Part shown: positions 18,012 through 27,102 of the stretch, in pieces
How positions within the stretch are numbered: position 1 is the first letter of the stretch
Layout of the letters: each line of letters opens with the position of its first letter
NCBI RefSeq assembly: GCF_900537075.1
Contig: NZ_UNRA01000003.1
Coordinates: forward strand, 411,082 to 475,081
From: Tropicibacter sp. Alg240-R139
GTDB taxonomy: Bacteria; Pseudomonadota; Alphaproteobacteria; Rhodobacterales; Rhodobacteraceae
Direction of reading: 5' to 3'
DNA: 64,000 bases
The notes under the pieces: generated by a model
The model's input: only the letters and a program-made list of their open reading frames with translations
The model's database searches: none
What the model was told of the DNA's origin: nothing
Position numbers and translations under genes: made by a program

Positions 18012-18815
18012 TCAATGTCCCGGAATACCCGCGCTTTCAGGGTTCAACGCGGCACTGATCTGGGCGTGAAGCTGTTTACCTCCAGCGACCACACCATTGA
18101 GCTTTGGTTTGGGGTTGTTGAATCGTAAAGGGGCGCCAAATCGGTCAGTGCACAGGCCACCTGCCTCGCGAATAATCAGATCCCCGGCGGCGATATCCCA
18201 TTCCCAACTGGGGCGCAGCGTCAGCATTCCGTTGAATCGGCCCTGTGCCACCAGAGCCATGCGATAGGCCAACGAAGGCCGATAGGCGCGGCCAAAGTCG
18301 GGCACATTGTCGTCACGCCAATGGGCGCTGTTCAAATTGGGCTTGGCGGCAAGAACCTCGGCGTCGGCGAGCGAACTGATGTCGGCCACCGAAATCGGAT
18401 CACCGTTGAGCGTTGCTCCCTTTCCTGCGGCTGCGGCAAAGAGCATGTCCCGCTGTGGCAGATAGACAACCGCGGCAATGGCAACGCCATCCTCGCAGAT
18501 CGCCAGAGAATGCGCCCATGTGCGCGACCCTTGGGCAAAGCTGCGGGTGCCGTCGATCGGGTCGACGATAAAGACATGCGAGCGGTTCAGGCGTTCGGCG
18601 GTGTCTTCGGTCTCTTCTGACAGCCAGCCGTAATCGGGACGCGCGGCAGGCAATGTCGCCTCAAGCATCTCGTTCACAGCCAGATCTGCCTCGGTCACTG
18701 GGCCTGCACCGTCGGGTTTTTCCCAACGCTTGGCCTCTTTTCCGGAAAAGCGGGTGGCAATTTTGCCCGCTTGCAGCGCGGCGTCGATCAACAACGCAAG
18801 ATCAGTTCCCGGCAA
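18012..18815 (-). CDS. inositol monophosphatase family protein (CysQ/HisN-like)
   Basis: 267 residues. Mg-dependent phosphatase fold with GWLSEET, the metal-binding DPIDGTRSFAQG and the C-terminal WEWDIAAGDLIIREAGG. Candidates are 3'(2'),5'-bisphosphate nucleotidase, histidinol-phosphatase or inositol phosphatase; sequence alone does not decide. The start is a TTG lying inside the end of pmbA (14-nt overlap), so the two are coupled. Followed by the waaA-lpxK pair. Confidence 0.88.
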   Translation of the reverse strand: MPGTDLALLIDAALQAGKIATRFSGKEAKRWEKPDGAGPVTEADLAVNEMLEATLPAARPDYGWLSEETEDTAERLNRSHVFIVDPIDGTRSFAQGSRTWAHSLAICEDGVAIAAVVYLPQRDMLFAAAAGKGATLNGDPISVADISSLADAEVLAAKPNLNSAHWRDDNVPDFGRAYRPSLAYRMALVAQGRFNGMLTLRPSWEWDIAAGDLIIREAGGLCTDRFGAPLRFNNPKPKLNGVVAGGKQLHAQISAALNPESAGIPGH

Positions 18816-20148
18816 GCGTCATCCCTTCGATCAAGAGCGAGGGCACGACGCGCGACAGATAGGTGCGCGCGTCATTGGCCGGAATGATCCGCATCAGCAT
18901 GTCGCGCAGATTGCCTGCGATGGTGCATTCGTTGACAGGATGCGTGATCTCGCCGTTTTCGACCCAAAACCCTGAAGCGCCCCGCGAATAGTCGCCGGTG
19001 TTGGGGTTGATGGTCGATCCGATCATAGAGGTGACCAACAGGCCAGTTCCCATGTCCCGCAACAAATCCGCGCGGCTGCGATCCCCTTGAGTCAGTTCCA
19101 GGTTCCAGTTGCTGGGTGAGGGAGGAGAGGACACACCGCGCGCGGCGTTGGCGGTCGACGTCATATCCAGCTTGCGCGCACTGGCCAGATCAAGAGTCCA
19201 CCCCGTCAAAACGCCGTTTTCGACAATCGCACGGCGCTGCGTCGGCAGGCCTTCGGCGTCAAAGGGGCGCGATCCCGCCACGCGGGCACGGTGTGGGTCT
19301 TCGGTCACCGACAGATGTTCGGGCAAAACCTGCTGCCCCAACGCATCCTTGAGCCAGGATGAGCCGCGCGCAATGGCTGCCCCGTTGCCAGCCGCCATCA
19401 GGTGCCCAATCAATGATGAAGAGATACGTTCGTCAAACAGAACCGGGTACGTTCCGGTTTCTGGTTTGCGGGCGCCAACCAGTTGGACGGCGCGTTCGCC
19501 TGCGTTCCGGCCGATTTCCACGGGGTCACGCAGATCGGACTGAAAGCAGCGACTGTCGCCGTCATAGTCGCGCTCCATCCCGGTGCCAGTCCCCGAGATT
19601 GCAACGCACGACACCGACCGACCAGTGCGCGCATAGCCACCCGAAAACCCGTTGGTTGCGGCCATATGTACGCGGTGTTCGCCATATCCGGCCCCAGCGT
19701 CAGAAACTTGAGCAACACCTTCGACAGCCTGTGCCGCGGCTTCGGCGGCAAGCGCGTCATGCTTCAACGCCTCTGGGGTGGGTTCTGGCGTTTGGTCAAA
19801 CAGCTCCAGCGCATCGAAATCCCAATCCTGTGCCAGCTGCGCAGGATCGGCCAGACCGGTATAAGGATCTTCGGGCGCCTCTTTCGCCATGGCCACGGCG
19901 CGTTCAGCCATCGCTTTCATGGTCTCTGGCCGCGTATCCGAACTGGACACGATGGCCTGACGCTGTCCCAGAAACACGCGCAAGCCCAGATCGCTGCCCT
20001 CAGAGCGTTCGGCCATTTCCAAAGCGCCGTTTCGCACGTCGACAGAGACCGAAGTGCCCCGGATCACGATGGCGTCTGCCGCTTGGGCCCCTGCCTTGCG
20101 GGCGGCATCAATCAGGGCGTGGCTCAGCTCTTCGGGTGTCTGCGACAT
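18802..20148 (-). CDS. pmbA: metalloprotease PmbA/TldE
   Basis: 448 residues, full length. Partner of TldD; the heterodimer trims unfolded or modified peptides, for example in microcin and quinohemoprotein maturation. This family member carries no HExxH motif, as expected of the TldE/PmbA partner. Characteristic stretches: RNGALEMAERSEGSDLGLRV, VLFDERISSSLIGHLMAA, GSTINPNTGDYSRGASGFWV near the C-terminus. tldD is not in the window. The 3' end overlaps the phosphatase start. Confidence 0.93.
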   Translation of the reverse strand: MSQTPEELSHALIDAARKAGAQAADAIVIRGTSVSVDVRNGALEMAERSEGSDLGLRVFLGQRQAIVSSSDTRPETMKAMAERAVAMAKEAPEDPYTGLADPAQLAQDWDFDALELFDQTPEPTPEALKHDALAAEAAAQAVEGVAQVSDAGAGYGEHRVHMAATNGFSGGYARTGRSVSCVAISGTGTGMERDYDGDSRCFQSDLRDPVEIGRNAGERAVQLVGARKPETGTYPVLFDERISSSLIGHLMAAGNGAAIARGSSWLKDALGQQVLPEHLSVTEDPHRARVAGSRPFDAEGLPTQRRAIVENGVLTGWTLDLASARKLDMTSTANAARGVSSPPSPSNWNLELTQGDRSRADLLRDMGTGLLVTSMIGSTINPNTGDYSRGASGFWVENGEITHPVNECTIAGNLRDMLMRIIPANDARTYLSRVVPSLLIEGMTLAGN

Positions 20149-20229
20149 CAGGCCTCTCAGGGTGTTTTTCGGGCTACCCCTTGGACCTAGCCTTGCAGGC
20201 AGACCCCTGCAAGCCCCCCGGAAAAAGAA

Positions 20230-20265
20230 GCGGCAAAATGAAAAGGGCTGCTCGATGGCAGCCCT
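20230..20265 (-). terminator. intrinsic terminator of the DUF2125 gene
   Basis: Read on the minus strand: AGGGCTGC / GCAGCCCT, an eight-base-pair stem, followed by TTTTCATTTT. Lies 24 nt after the DUF2125 stop codon and before pmbA, separating the two transcripts. Confidence 0.85.
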
Positions 20266-20288
20266 GATCGTGTTTTAGATGGTCTTGG

Positions 20289-21818
20289 TTATTTGATCCG
20301 CTGACCATTGGCGACGATGTGACCCTGCTTGTTGATCTCGATTGTCGATTTCAGCGTATCCGGGCCGTCTCCCGGCACTGCCAACAGACCCATCATCATC
20401 CGTGCGCCCATGGCGTCCTGATCCGAGACAAAGCCCATAGCGATCAGCTTGTCGATCAGCGCGTTGGCACCGCTCAGTTCCAGGTTGGCCACACCTGACG
20501 GGGCAGGCATGCCGTCAAACGCTTCGAGGTTCGAATTGTCGAATTCGAAATCCCCGGTTGCGCCCAATTTCGCGCCAACCATGGAAATCAGAAGTTCGTT
20601 GATCTTGAGGGTATTCAGCTCGCCCGGCGCGGCCCCGGTGCTTTCCAGAGTTTCGGCGACTTTCGGGTCCAGAAAATCAACCAGAACCTTGGCTGTGCCG
20701 GTGGTGTCCAGCGCCACGGTGGCGGGATCGTGCGGCAAGGCGCCAGCTGGATCAAACATACCCCAGATCATGTCGGACATGGTGAAATCGGTCAGGTTCA
20801 TGCCAAACGCAAAAGGCTGCGGCGCATCGCCTGCCTGAATCGGCATATCTAACTTGAAGCCCGATTTGGCCATTTTTAGGTCAATCGGGAATGGCAGGTC
20901 TTGAACCGTAACCGATATTTCAGAGCCGCTCTGACCGAGATCATAGAGTAGATGGTTGCTGTCCATCGCAAAACGGAAATCACCGCCCGTTGATTTCGAG
21001 CTCATCGCAAAGGCGTCGCCATCGCCGGTGCCTTGCATCGCGCCGTTGCCGGATTTGTAGCTGAGCCCACCATCAAACTTGAAGCCCGAATTCAGGAAGG
21101 CGCCGTAGTCTGCTGCATTGATCTTATTTGGAATAGAGCCAGAGCCAGTATAGCTGACATCTGCAATTGAGCCTGAGAAGCTGCCCGCATCATCCGATTC
21201 CGGGTCATCGAATGCGATATCGTAGGTGATGTTGCCCGCAGTCAGGTTCTGGGCAATGTCGCGCATGGTTTCGCCGATTTGCATCTGCGACGTGCCGGCC
21301 AGCGCGTCCAGAACAAAGCTGACGTTCAGTGCACCTTCGGGCATGGCCTCGCCTTCGGCTTCGAGCGAGGACAGCGTCACTGCATTCTTGTCGACCGAAT
21401 AGGTATAGGTCATATCCGTGGGCGTTCCCGACACGACCATTGCCATATTGGTCAGCGTGTAATCCAGAACCACCTTGACCGGATCTTCGCCCTCGGCTGC
21501 GATGTTCAGAGTAACTGGGAATTGTTCGGGCATTCCGATGGCCACAGTTCCATCGCCGTTTTCGGTAAACGTGACCTCGGGCATGATCAATTCAAAGCTG
21601 GCCTCGGCATCCGGGATTTCCATCGACATGGTCAGGTCTGACACTGTGGTGATATTGCCGGATGTGTTTTCTCCGCCCGAGATGGAATAGCCCATTCCAC
21701 CCATGTAAGCCTGCCAGTCAGCCCAGACGTCATTTGCAGTCAGATCGGCCCACGCCCCTTGGGTTGCGACGGCATAGGCAATGGCGGCGCCGCAGGAACG
21801 GCGAAAGAAAACAGACAT
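20289..21818 (-). CDS. DUF2125 domain-containing secreted protein
   Basis: 509 residues from MSVFFRRSCGAAIAYAVATQGAWA, a signal peptide, with AGAAGG eight nt upstream; an earlier in-frame ATG is less well placed. The mature protein is acidic and rich in Ser, Thr, Asp and Gly, with repeated beta-strand-like stretches, which fits the DUF2125 family of alphaproteobacterial periplasmic or envelope proteins. No catalytic residues are evident. Function unknown; it is monocistronic with its own terminator. Confidence 0.82.
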   Translation of the reverse strand: MSVFFRRSCGAAIAYAVATQGAWADLTANDVWADWQAYMGGMGYSISGGENTSGNITTVSDLTMSMEIPDAEASFELIMPEVTFTENGDGTVAIGMPEQFPVTLNIAAEGEDPVKVVLDYTLTNMAMVVSGTPTDMTYTYSVDKNAVTLSSLEAEGEAMPEGALNVSFVLDALAGTSQMQIGETMRDIAQNLTAGNITYDIAFDDPESDDAGSFSGSIADVSYTGSGSIPNKINAADYGAFLNSGFKFDGGLSYKSGNGAMQGTGDGDAFAMSSKSTGGDFRFAMDSNHLLYDLGQSGSEISVTVQDLPFPIDLKMAKSGFKLDMPIQAGDAPQPFAFGMNLTDFTMSDMIWGMFDPAGALPHDPATVALDTTGTAKVLVDFLDPKVAETLESTGAAPGELNTLKINELLISMVGAKLGATGDFEFDNSNLEAFDGMPAPSGVANLELSGANALIDKLIAMGFVSDQDAMGARMMMGLLAVPGDGPDTLKSTIEINKQGHIVANGQRIK

Positions 21819-21967
21819 AATAGAACCCTTCTCCATCAAAATTTGCCATTATCGTCTGCCCTTAGGCGGCGGTCGTCAAGGGGGCTCATCAACGGGACTG
21901 GGGGTGGACGCTTTCTCTGTGGCTCGGTACGACTTGGCCCGAACATGGCATCGAAGGGGACTGGGAT

Positions 21968-22717
21968 ATGGATATGCAGGGCAAAACGGTTTTGATCACG
22001 GGCGCCAGCCGGGGCATCGGTGCGGAAGCTGGGCGGATTTTCGCCGCTGCCGGGGCTAATGTTGTGTTGGTCGCACGAAGCGCGGGCCAAATTACTGCGC
22101 TGGCTGAAGAAATTGGGGGCCAGGCATTGGCCGTGTCCTGTGACGTCAGCGATTACGACCAGGTTAAAGACGCAATTCAGGCGGCCGTCGATCGCTTTGG
22201 TGGGCTTGACGTGTTGATCGGTAATGCTGGGGTGATCGAACCCATCGCGCGTATTGCAGACAGCGACCCCGCAGGCTGGGGGCAGGCCATCGATATCAAC
22301 CTCAAGGGCGTCTACTACGGCATGCATGCTGCCCTTTCTGTAATGAAAGAAGGGGGTGGCGGTACCATTATCACCATCAGCTCGGGCGCAGCACATGGCC
22401 CGGTTGAGGCCTGGAGCCACTATTGCTCGTCCAAAGCTGGCGCCGCGATGTTGACCGCCTGCCTGGACAAGGAAGAGCGTGAAAACGGCATCCGGGCCAT
22501 GGGCCTGTCACCGGGCACCGTGGCGACGCAGATGCAACGCGAGATCAAGGCTAGCGGCATCAACCCAGTCAGCCAGCTGGATTGGGAGGTTCACGTTCCA
22601 GCCGATTGGCCGGCGCGCGCCCTACTGTGGATGTGCTCTGAGGACGCGGATGAATTTGTGGGGACTGAAATTGCGTTGCGCGATGAAGACATCCGGGCAA
22701 GGGTCGGCCTGGTATGA
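21968..22717 (+). CDS. SDR-family NAD(P)-dependent oxidoreductase
   Basis: 249 residues. Rossmann motif TGASRGIG at 11-18, NAG at 86-88, N111, S139, and the catalytic Y152-x3-K156 (HYCSSKAG). These are the classical short-chain dehydrogenase residues. The substrate is unknown. Its stop overlaps the next start (ATGA), so it is the first gene of a three-gene operon with a crotonase-fold protein and a VOC protein, suggesting a small acyl-CoA or carbonyl catabolic unit. Confidence 0.93.
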   Translation: MDMQGKTVLITGASRGIGAEAGRIFAAAGANVVLVARSAGQITALAEEIGGQALAVSCDVSDYDQVKDAIQAAVDRFGGLDVLIGNAGVIEPIARIADSDPAGWGQAIDINLKGVYYGMHAALSVMKEGGGGTIITISSGAAHGPVEAWSHYCSSKAGAAMLTACLDKEERENGIRAMGLSPGTVATQMQREIKASGINPVSQLDWEVHVPADWPARALLWMCSEDADEFVGTEIALRDEDIRARVGLV

Positions 22718-23322
22718 TTGAGCTCGAAAAAGACGGCGAGCTTTGGATCGCAACAATCAATCGCCCCGACAAAGCCAATTCCCTGACCGAAGCCATGCTC
22801 GAGGAACTGGTCCAGATCGCTGAGGCTGCAACCGGGGCCAAGGCGCTGATCCTGACGGGACGGGGCAAAGTGTTCAGCGCGGGTGCCGATCTGGACGAGG
22901 CGCGCGCAGGTCTTGCGACCTCGGACGTGTGGGAGCGGTTGTCGAGTACTATCGCAGCGCTGCCCTGCCTGACCATCGCGGCGTTGAACGGGACTTTGGC
23001 AGGCGGTGCAAACGGTATGGCGTTGGCCTGCGACTTGCGAGTTGCAGTTCCGGGGGGCAAATTTTTCTATCCGGTCATGAAGCTGGGTTTCTTGCCGCAA
23101 GCATCAGATCCCGTGCGCATGAAAGCTCTGATTGGCCCTGCGCGGACCAAGATGATCCTGATGGGCGGACAAAAGATCACGGCGCACGAGGCCTATACTT
23201 ATGGCCTGGTGGACCGGGTTGTGGAGCCTGAGGCGCTTATGTCCACCGCGCGCGAACTGACAGTGGATGTGGTCGCGGCCAAGCCCGAGATCGCCACAGG
23301 CATTGCCGAGATGTGCCGATGA
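22714..23322 (+). CDS. crotonase-fold protein (enoyl-CoA hydratase/isomerase family), catalytic glutamates missing
   Basis: 202 residues, shorter than the usual 255-265. The CoA-binding and oxyanion-hole segments are present (KALILTGRGKVFSAGADLDEA, LNGTLAGGANGMALACDL). The two glutamates of true hydratases are replaced: G101 where GGxxxE is expected, and V121 in FFYPVMKLG where the P-E pair is expected. Hydration is therefore unlikely; isomerisation, thioester hydrolysis or another crotonase reaction is possible. The C-terminal trimerisation helices look shortened. Coupled by ATGA overlaps on both sides. Confidence 0.85.
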   Translation: MIELEKDGELWIATINRPDKANSLTEAMLEELVQIAEAATGAKALILTGRGKVFSAGADLDEARAGLATSDVWERLSSTIAALPCLTIAALNGTLAGGANGMALACDLRVAVPGGKFFYPVMKLGFLPQASDPVRMKALIGPARTKMILMGGQKITAHEAYTYGLVDRVVEPEALMSTARELTVDVVAAKPEIATGIAEMCR

Positions 23323-24026
23323 GTTTGAACACACTGCGCCTGCGAGTTGCGGATCCCAAAGGTTTGGCGACATTCTACCGCGATGTCCTTGGAATGAACG
23401 CAACGGTCGAAGGCAACGGGTGGCGCGTTGGCTACGAAGGTGAAGACGCAGATTTACTGCTGGCACCTGGTGGAGGGGGCTACACTCATGACCAGGGGCA
23501 ACGATATTGGAAGATTGGGATCACCGTACCGAATGCCGATGTGGCGGTGGACCACCTGCGCGCCGCCGGGGTCGAGGTTTCAGACCCGCGCCAATTTTTG
23601 AATATCGGATACATGGCGCATCTGTCAGACCCCGAAGGGTTTGTGATCGAACTGTTGCAGCACGATTTCGAAGGCAACCGACCCGATGGGGTAGCGGACG
23701 CAAAGGGTCCATTCACGCAAGGCTGCATTGGGCAACTCACGTTAAGAACCGGTGACATCCAGGCCGAGGATCGGCGATGTCGCGATCTGGGTATGCGCCT
23801 GTTGTCTGTACAGGACGTAGAGCCATATGGTTTTGATCTGCATTTTTATGCGTTCACCAACGAACAGCCCCCAAACGCGGACCTGTGGTCGGTTGAAAAC
23901 CGTGAATGGCTGTGGAAACGCCCTTATACCACGCTGGAGTTCCAGCACATCGCCGATGCCGTCTTTGCCCCGGCGCCCGATTTTTTGGGAATTGAGGTTG
24001 GTGGCCAAATCGACCCATACCTGTAA
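23319..24026 (+). CDS. two-domain VOC (glyoxalase/dioxygenase fold) protein
   Basis: 235 residues from the ATG at 23319, which overlaps the crotonase stop. A first VOC unit spans about 1-115 (LRLRVADPKGLATFYRDVLGM, AHLSDPEGFVIELLQHD), and a second, less typical one about 130-235 (GQLTLRTGDI, YTTLEFQHI, FLGIEVGG). The metal ligands are likely H/E residues at the domain starts and ends, but I cannot fix them. Function within the SDR/crotonase operon is unknown. It ends six nt from the convergent HNH gene. Confidence 0.85.
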   Translation: MSLNTLRLRVADPKGLATFYRDVLGMNATVEGNGWRVGYEGEDADLLLAPGGGGYTHDQGQRYWKIGITVPNADVAVDHLRAAGVEVSDPRQFLNIGYMAHLSDPEGFVIELLQHDFEGNRPDGVADAKGPFTQGCIGQLTLRTGDIQAEDRRCRDLGMRLLSVQDVEPYGFDLHFYAFTNEQPPNADLWSVENREWLWKRPYTTLEFQHIADAVFAPAPDFLGIEVGGQIDPYL

Positions 24027-24032
24027 ACGACG

Positions 24033-24359
24033 TCACCGCTTGCGACGTTTGCCCGGCACTTTGGACCGAAAGCCAGGCGGACGTTTACGCACCCAATTCA
24101 GGAATTTTTCCAACTTGGGGTGCGCCTGCAATGCCTGGATCGTCGTATAGGACTGCGCCAACTCTACCTCGGTCAGCGTAGCGTGGATTTCCTTGTGACA
24201 GATCTGATGCAGCAGCACGGTCGGTCCGCTCTTGCCGCCTTTGAGCTTGGGGATCAGATGATGCAGGCTGCCATTGCCATCCGGGATCGGCCGATCACAC
24301 AGCGGACACTTGGGTGTTTCAGCGGGGAAAGCGTTAGGGTTTTTTTCCTTGTGGGGCAT
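24033..24359 (-). CDS. HNH endonuclease-fold protein
   Basis: 108 residues from MPHKEKNPNAFP. Zinc knuckle half CPLCDRPI, then the HNH core SLHHLIPKLKGG and HQICHKEIHA, giving the expected His-Asn/His-His layout with a second CxxC-like half (ICHKEIH). The C-terminus is very basic (RKRPPGFRSK, GKRRKR), suiting DNA binding. Small stand-alone HNH proteins of this kind are common in roseobacters and not tied to a phage here. The long upstream frame extension overlaps the MscS gene and is rejected. Confidence 0.82.
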   Translation of the reverse strand: MPHKEKNPNAFPAETPKCPLCDRPIPDGNGSLHHLIPKLKGGKSGPTVLLHQICHKEIHATLTEVELAQSYTTIQALQAHPKLEKFLNWVRKRPPGFRSKVPGKRRKR

Positions 24360-24406
24360 CGGTATGAGGATGCACCACTTTGCAATAGGATCAACCGGGG
24401 GTGCAC

Positions 24407-25729
24407 ATGGAATTTGAATCTGATTTGCAAAAGCAGATTTTTGATCAGGGGCATAAGCTGTGGGACATCGCCCTGAGTTGGCTGGTGAGCCCTGCGGCAT
24501 GGTCACAGTTTGCACTGCTGGTGGTGGCCTACTTTCTGGCACTAGTGGTTGCCCGCAAATTGCGCGCGCCCCTGACGCGGTTGCTGACCCCGCCCGATGA
24601 TCTAGACAACCCCGTGGCGAAGGCGCGGCGGTTCATTCTGATCTTTGTGCCCCTTTTGTTGCCGCTGATGGCTTATGCCTTTACCGGTATAGGCGAAAGC
24701 GTGACCCGGTCCTTGTTCGGATCTGGTGCTGTGATCGCCTTTGGCAAACGCGTGTTTCTGTTCCTGGCCGTGCGCATCCTGGTACGCGAGATCATCGTCG
24801 ACCCGATGATGAAGCTCTTGGGGCGTTACATCCTGATCCCCGTTGCTGCGCTTTATGCTCTTGGTCTGCTGGAACCAGCGATGGTCAAGCTGGACGAAAC
24901 AATTGTGCCGCTCGGCAACCTGTCCTTCTCGCTGCTCTTTGCGCTGCGGTTTATCGTTGTTGGGGGCGCAATCTTCTGGATGGGGCGATGGTCAAACGAT
25001 CAATCGGCCTTGTTCCTGAAAAAGCAGGACGACATGCGCCCGGCGATGCGGGAACTGACCGCCAAGGCCATCGAGATCGGTATCTTCGGTGTCGCTTTCC
25101 TGCTGGTGATGAACATTATGGGCATTAACCTGACCTCGCTGGCGGTTCTGGGGGGTGCCATTGGTGTGGGTTTGGGCTTTGGTCTGCAAAAGATCGCGTC
25201 AAATTTCATCTCGGGGTTGATCCTGCTGCTCGAAGGACAGGCCACAGTCGGCGACTACGTTGAGCTGGACGGGGGAGAGGCCGGAACCATCGTCAAGATG
25301 GGGGCACGAGCCGCGATTCTAGAAACATTCGACGGGCGTTGGATCGTTGTTCCGAACGAAGATTTCATCACCACCCGAGTCGTCAATTTTTCGGACAGCG
25401 GATCGGCGAACCGCTACGAAGCACCATTTTCGGTGAGCTACGATACCGATATCAACAAAGTGCCGGACATTATCGAAGCGGCGGTGGCCAAGCACCCACG
25501 CGTGCTGTCCAAACCGTTCCCACCTGATTGCGAATTGCGCGGGTTTGGCGACAGCGGCGTTGATTTCGCGGTGGAGTTCTGGATTGAAGGAATTGACGAC
25601 GGAGCTAACAAGTTTTCATCCGACGTGCTGTTCCTGATTTGGAATGCGCTTAAAGAGCACGAGATAACGATCCCCTATCCGCATCGCGTCGTGGAACTTT
25701 CGGGCAGCATCGAGACCCGGTCGCGATGA
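24407..25729 (+). CDS. MscS-family mechanosensitive ion channel
   Basis: 440 residues from the ATG at 24407; a GTG six nt upstream is a weaker start. About five hydrophobic helices precede the pore-lining TM3-like segment LAVLGGAIGVGLGFGLQKIASNFISG, which is the family signature with its Gly/Ala packing. The cytoplasmic beta domain follows (GDYVELDGGEAGTIVKMGARA, VPNEDFITTRVVNFS). It would open under membrane tension during osmotic downshift. The stop overlaps the flavoprotein start (ATGA). Confidence 0.93.
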   Translation: MEFESDLQKQIFDQGHKLWDIALSWLVSPAAWSQFALLVVAYFLALVVARKLRAPLTRLLTPPDDLDNPVAKARRFILIFVPLLLPLMAYAFTGIGESVTRSLFGSGAVIAFGKRVFLFLAVRILVREIIVDPMMKLLGRYILIPVAALYALGLLEPAMVKLDETIVPLGNLSFSLLFALRFIVVGGAIFWMGRWSNDQSALFLKKQDDMRPAMRELTAKAIEIGIFGVAFLLVMNIMGINLTSLAVLGGAIGVGLGFGLQKIASNFISGLILLLEGQATVGDYVELDGGEAGTIVKMGARAAILETFDGRWIVVPNEDFITTRVVNFSDSGSANRYEAPFSVSYDTDINKVPDIIEAAVAKHPRVLSKPFPPDCELRGFGDSGVDFAVEFWIEGIDDGANKFSSDVLFLIWNALKEHEITIPYPHRVVELSGSIETRSR

Positions 25730-26922
25730 AGCGTGCGGTCGTCATAGGGGCCGGGCCGGCGGGGCTGATGGCCGCCGAAGAACTGGCACGGGCAGGAGTG
25801 TCGGTGATCGTGGCCGAGGCCAAGCCGTCGGTGGCGCGCAAGTTTCTGATGGCGGGTAAATCCGGTTTGAACCTGACCAAAGATGAACCGCTTGAAACAT
25901 TGATCGGGGCCTATGACGAGGCTGCCGAATGGCTTCGGCCCATGATCGCCGAGTTTGATGCAAAAGCCGTGCAGGATTGGGCCCTGGAATTGGGACAAGA
26001 GCTGTTTGTCGGCTCGTCCGGGCGGGTATTCCCGAAAGTGATGAAAGCCTCACCCTTGTTGCGCTCTTGGCTGAATCGGTTGACCTCTATGGGGGTAGAG
26101 GTCCGGACCCGCCATCGTTGGATCGGATGGCGAGACGGTCAACTCATCTTTTCCACGGAGCAGGGCGAAGTTGCGCTTCATGCCGATGTCACGGTGTTGG
26201 CCATGGGCGGGGCCAGTTGGTCACGGCTGGGAGCTGACGGGGTTTGGACCGGAACATTGGCAGAGCAGGGCGTGAGGATTGCGCCGTTCAAACCTGCGAA
26301 TGCTGGTTTGTTGGTCAAATGGTCAGACCATATGCGCGACTTGTTTGGGCAGCCGGTCAAAGGCGTGGCTCTGTCAGCGGGATCTACGATGACCCGAGGC
26401 GAGGCCGTGATATCGTCGCGCGGGCTTGAAGGAGGAGGCATTTACTCGGTTTGTAAGGCGGTACGTAAAGGTGGTGCCCTGTACGTCGATCTGATGCCCG
26501 ATATGAGCCGTGACAGTATAGCTAAACGGCTATCCCGGTCGCGTGGCAAGGCGAGCGTGTCGAACCATCTGAGGAAGGTGCTGAAACTTGGCCCGGTGCG
26601 CACCGGGCTGTTGATGGAATTCGGGCGGCCCTTGCCCACTGATCCGGAAGGCTTGGCCGGGTTGATCAAGGCATTGCCAGTGAACCATGCGGGGCTGAGA
26701 CCGATGGATGAGGCGATCTCAACGGCAGGTGGCGTGCCGCAAGCGGAACTGGATGCGGGCCTGATGGTGAGGCGTAAGCCTGGGGTCTTCTGCGCCGGAG
26801 AAATGTTGGATTGGGAAGCCCCAACTGGGGGTTACCTGCTCACGGCATGTCTGGCGACTGGCCGATGGGCAGGACGCGCCGCTTCGCAGTGGCAGATTGT
26901 CGACCCCGGTGCTGGTAGGTGA
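25726..26922 (+). CDS. FAD-dependent oxidoreductase, HI0933/BaiN-like family (TIGR03862 type)
   Basis: 398 residues. Dinucleotide-binding N-terminus VVIGAGPAGLMAAEELARAG, then the family hallmark AGKSGLNLTKDEPLET, GGASWSRLGADG and the C-terminal CAGEMLDWEAPTGGYLLTAC that closes over the FAD. Substrate and redox partner unknown. Coupled to the MscS gene by an ATGA overlap. A full repeat copy (B) lies after the stop. Confidence 0.92.
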   Translation: MKRAVVIGAGPAGLMAAEELARAGVSVIVAEAKPSVARKFLMAGKSGLNLTKDEPLETLIGAYDEAAEWLRPMIAEFDAKAVQDWALELGQELFVGSSGRVFPKVMKASPLLRSWLNRLTSMGVEVRTRHRWIGWRDGQLIFSTEQGEVALHADVTVLAMGGASWSRLGADGVWTGTLAEQGVRIAPFKPANAGLLVKWSDHMRDLFGQPVKGVALSAGSTMTRGEAVISSRGLEGGGIYSVCKAVRKGGALYVDLMPDMSRDSIAKRLSRSRGKASVSNHLRKVLKLGPVRTGLLMEFGRPLPTDPEGLAGLIKALPVNHAGLRPMDEAISTAGGVPQAELDAGLMVRRKPGVFCAGEMLDWEAPTGGYLLTACLATGRWAGRAASQWQIVDPGAGR

Positions 26923-26936
26923 CCTGATTCAGAAGC

Positions 26937-27066
26937 GCTCCCGCCCGTCGTCGATGTCCCTGACGGAACATCTCCTCCCGTTGGGCCGGGCACTGCGCTT
27001 TGCGCAGTGCCCGGCCCAAAGCCGTTAGCGGTGCCGACGAAGTTGGGATCGCTCGGGTGCGGGAGC
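26937..27066. repeat. dispersed structured repeat, copy B (full length, reverse orientation)
   Basis: Outer ends GCTCCCGC (26937-26944) and GCGGGAGC (27059-27066). P3 hairpin with 18-bp perfect arms (26981-26998 / 27002-27019, TTGGGCCGGGCACTGCGC and complement). The seven loop-proximal pairs differ completely from copy A yet still pair. P2 at 27034-27046. Lies between the convergent flavoprotein and GST genes. Confidence 0.85.
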
Positions 27067-27102
27067 CGCCCCTTTCGAGACACACCGACTGAGCAATAAG
27101 GC

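Noticed and set aside
24033-24359. Phage or homing HNH endonuclease
   Set aside because: No phage genes, intron boundaries or unusual composition around it.
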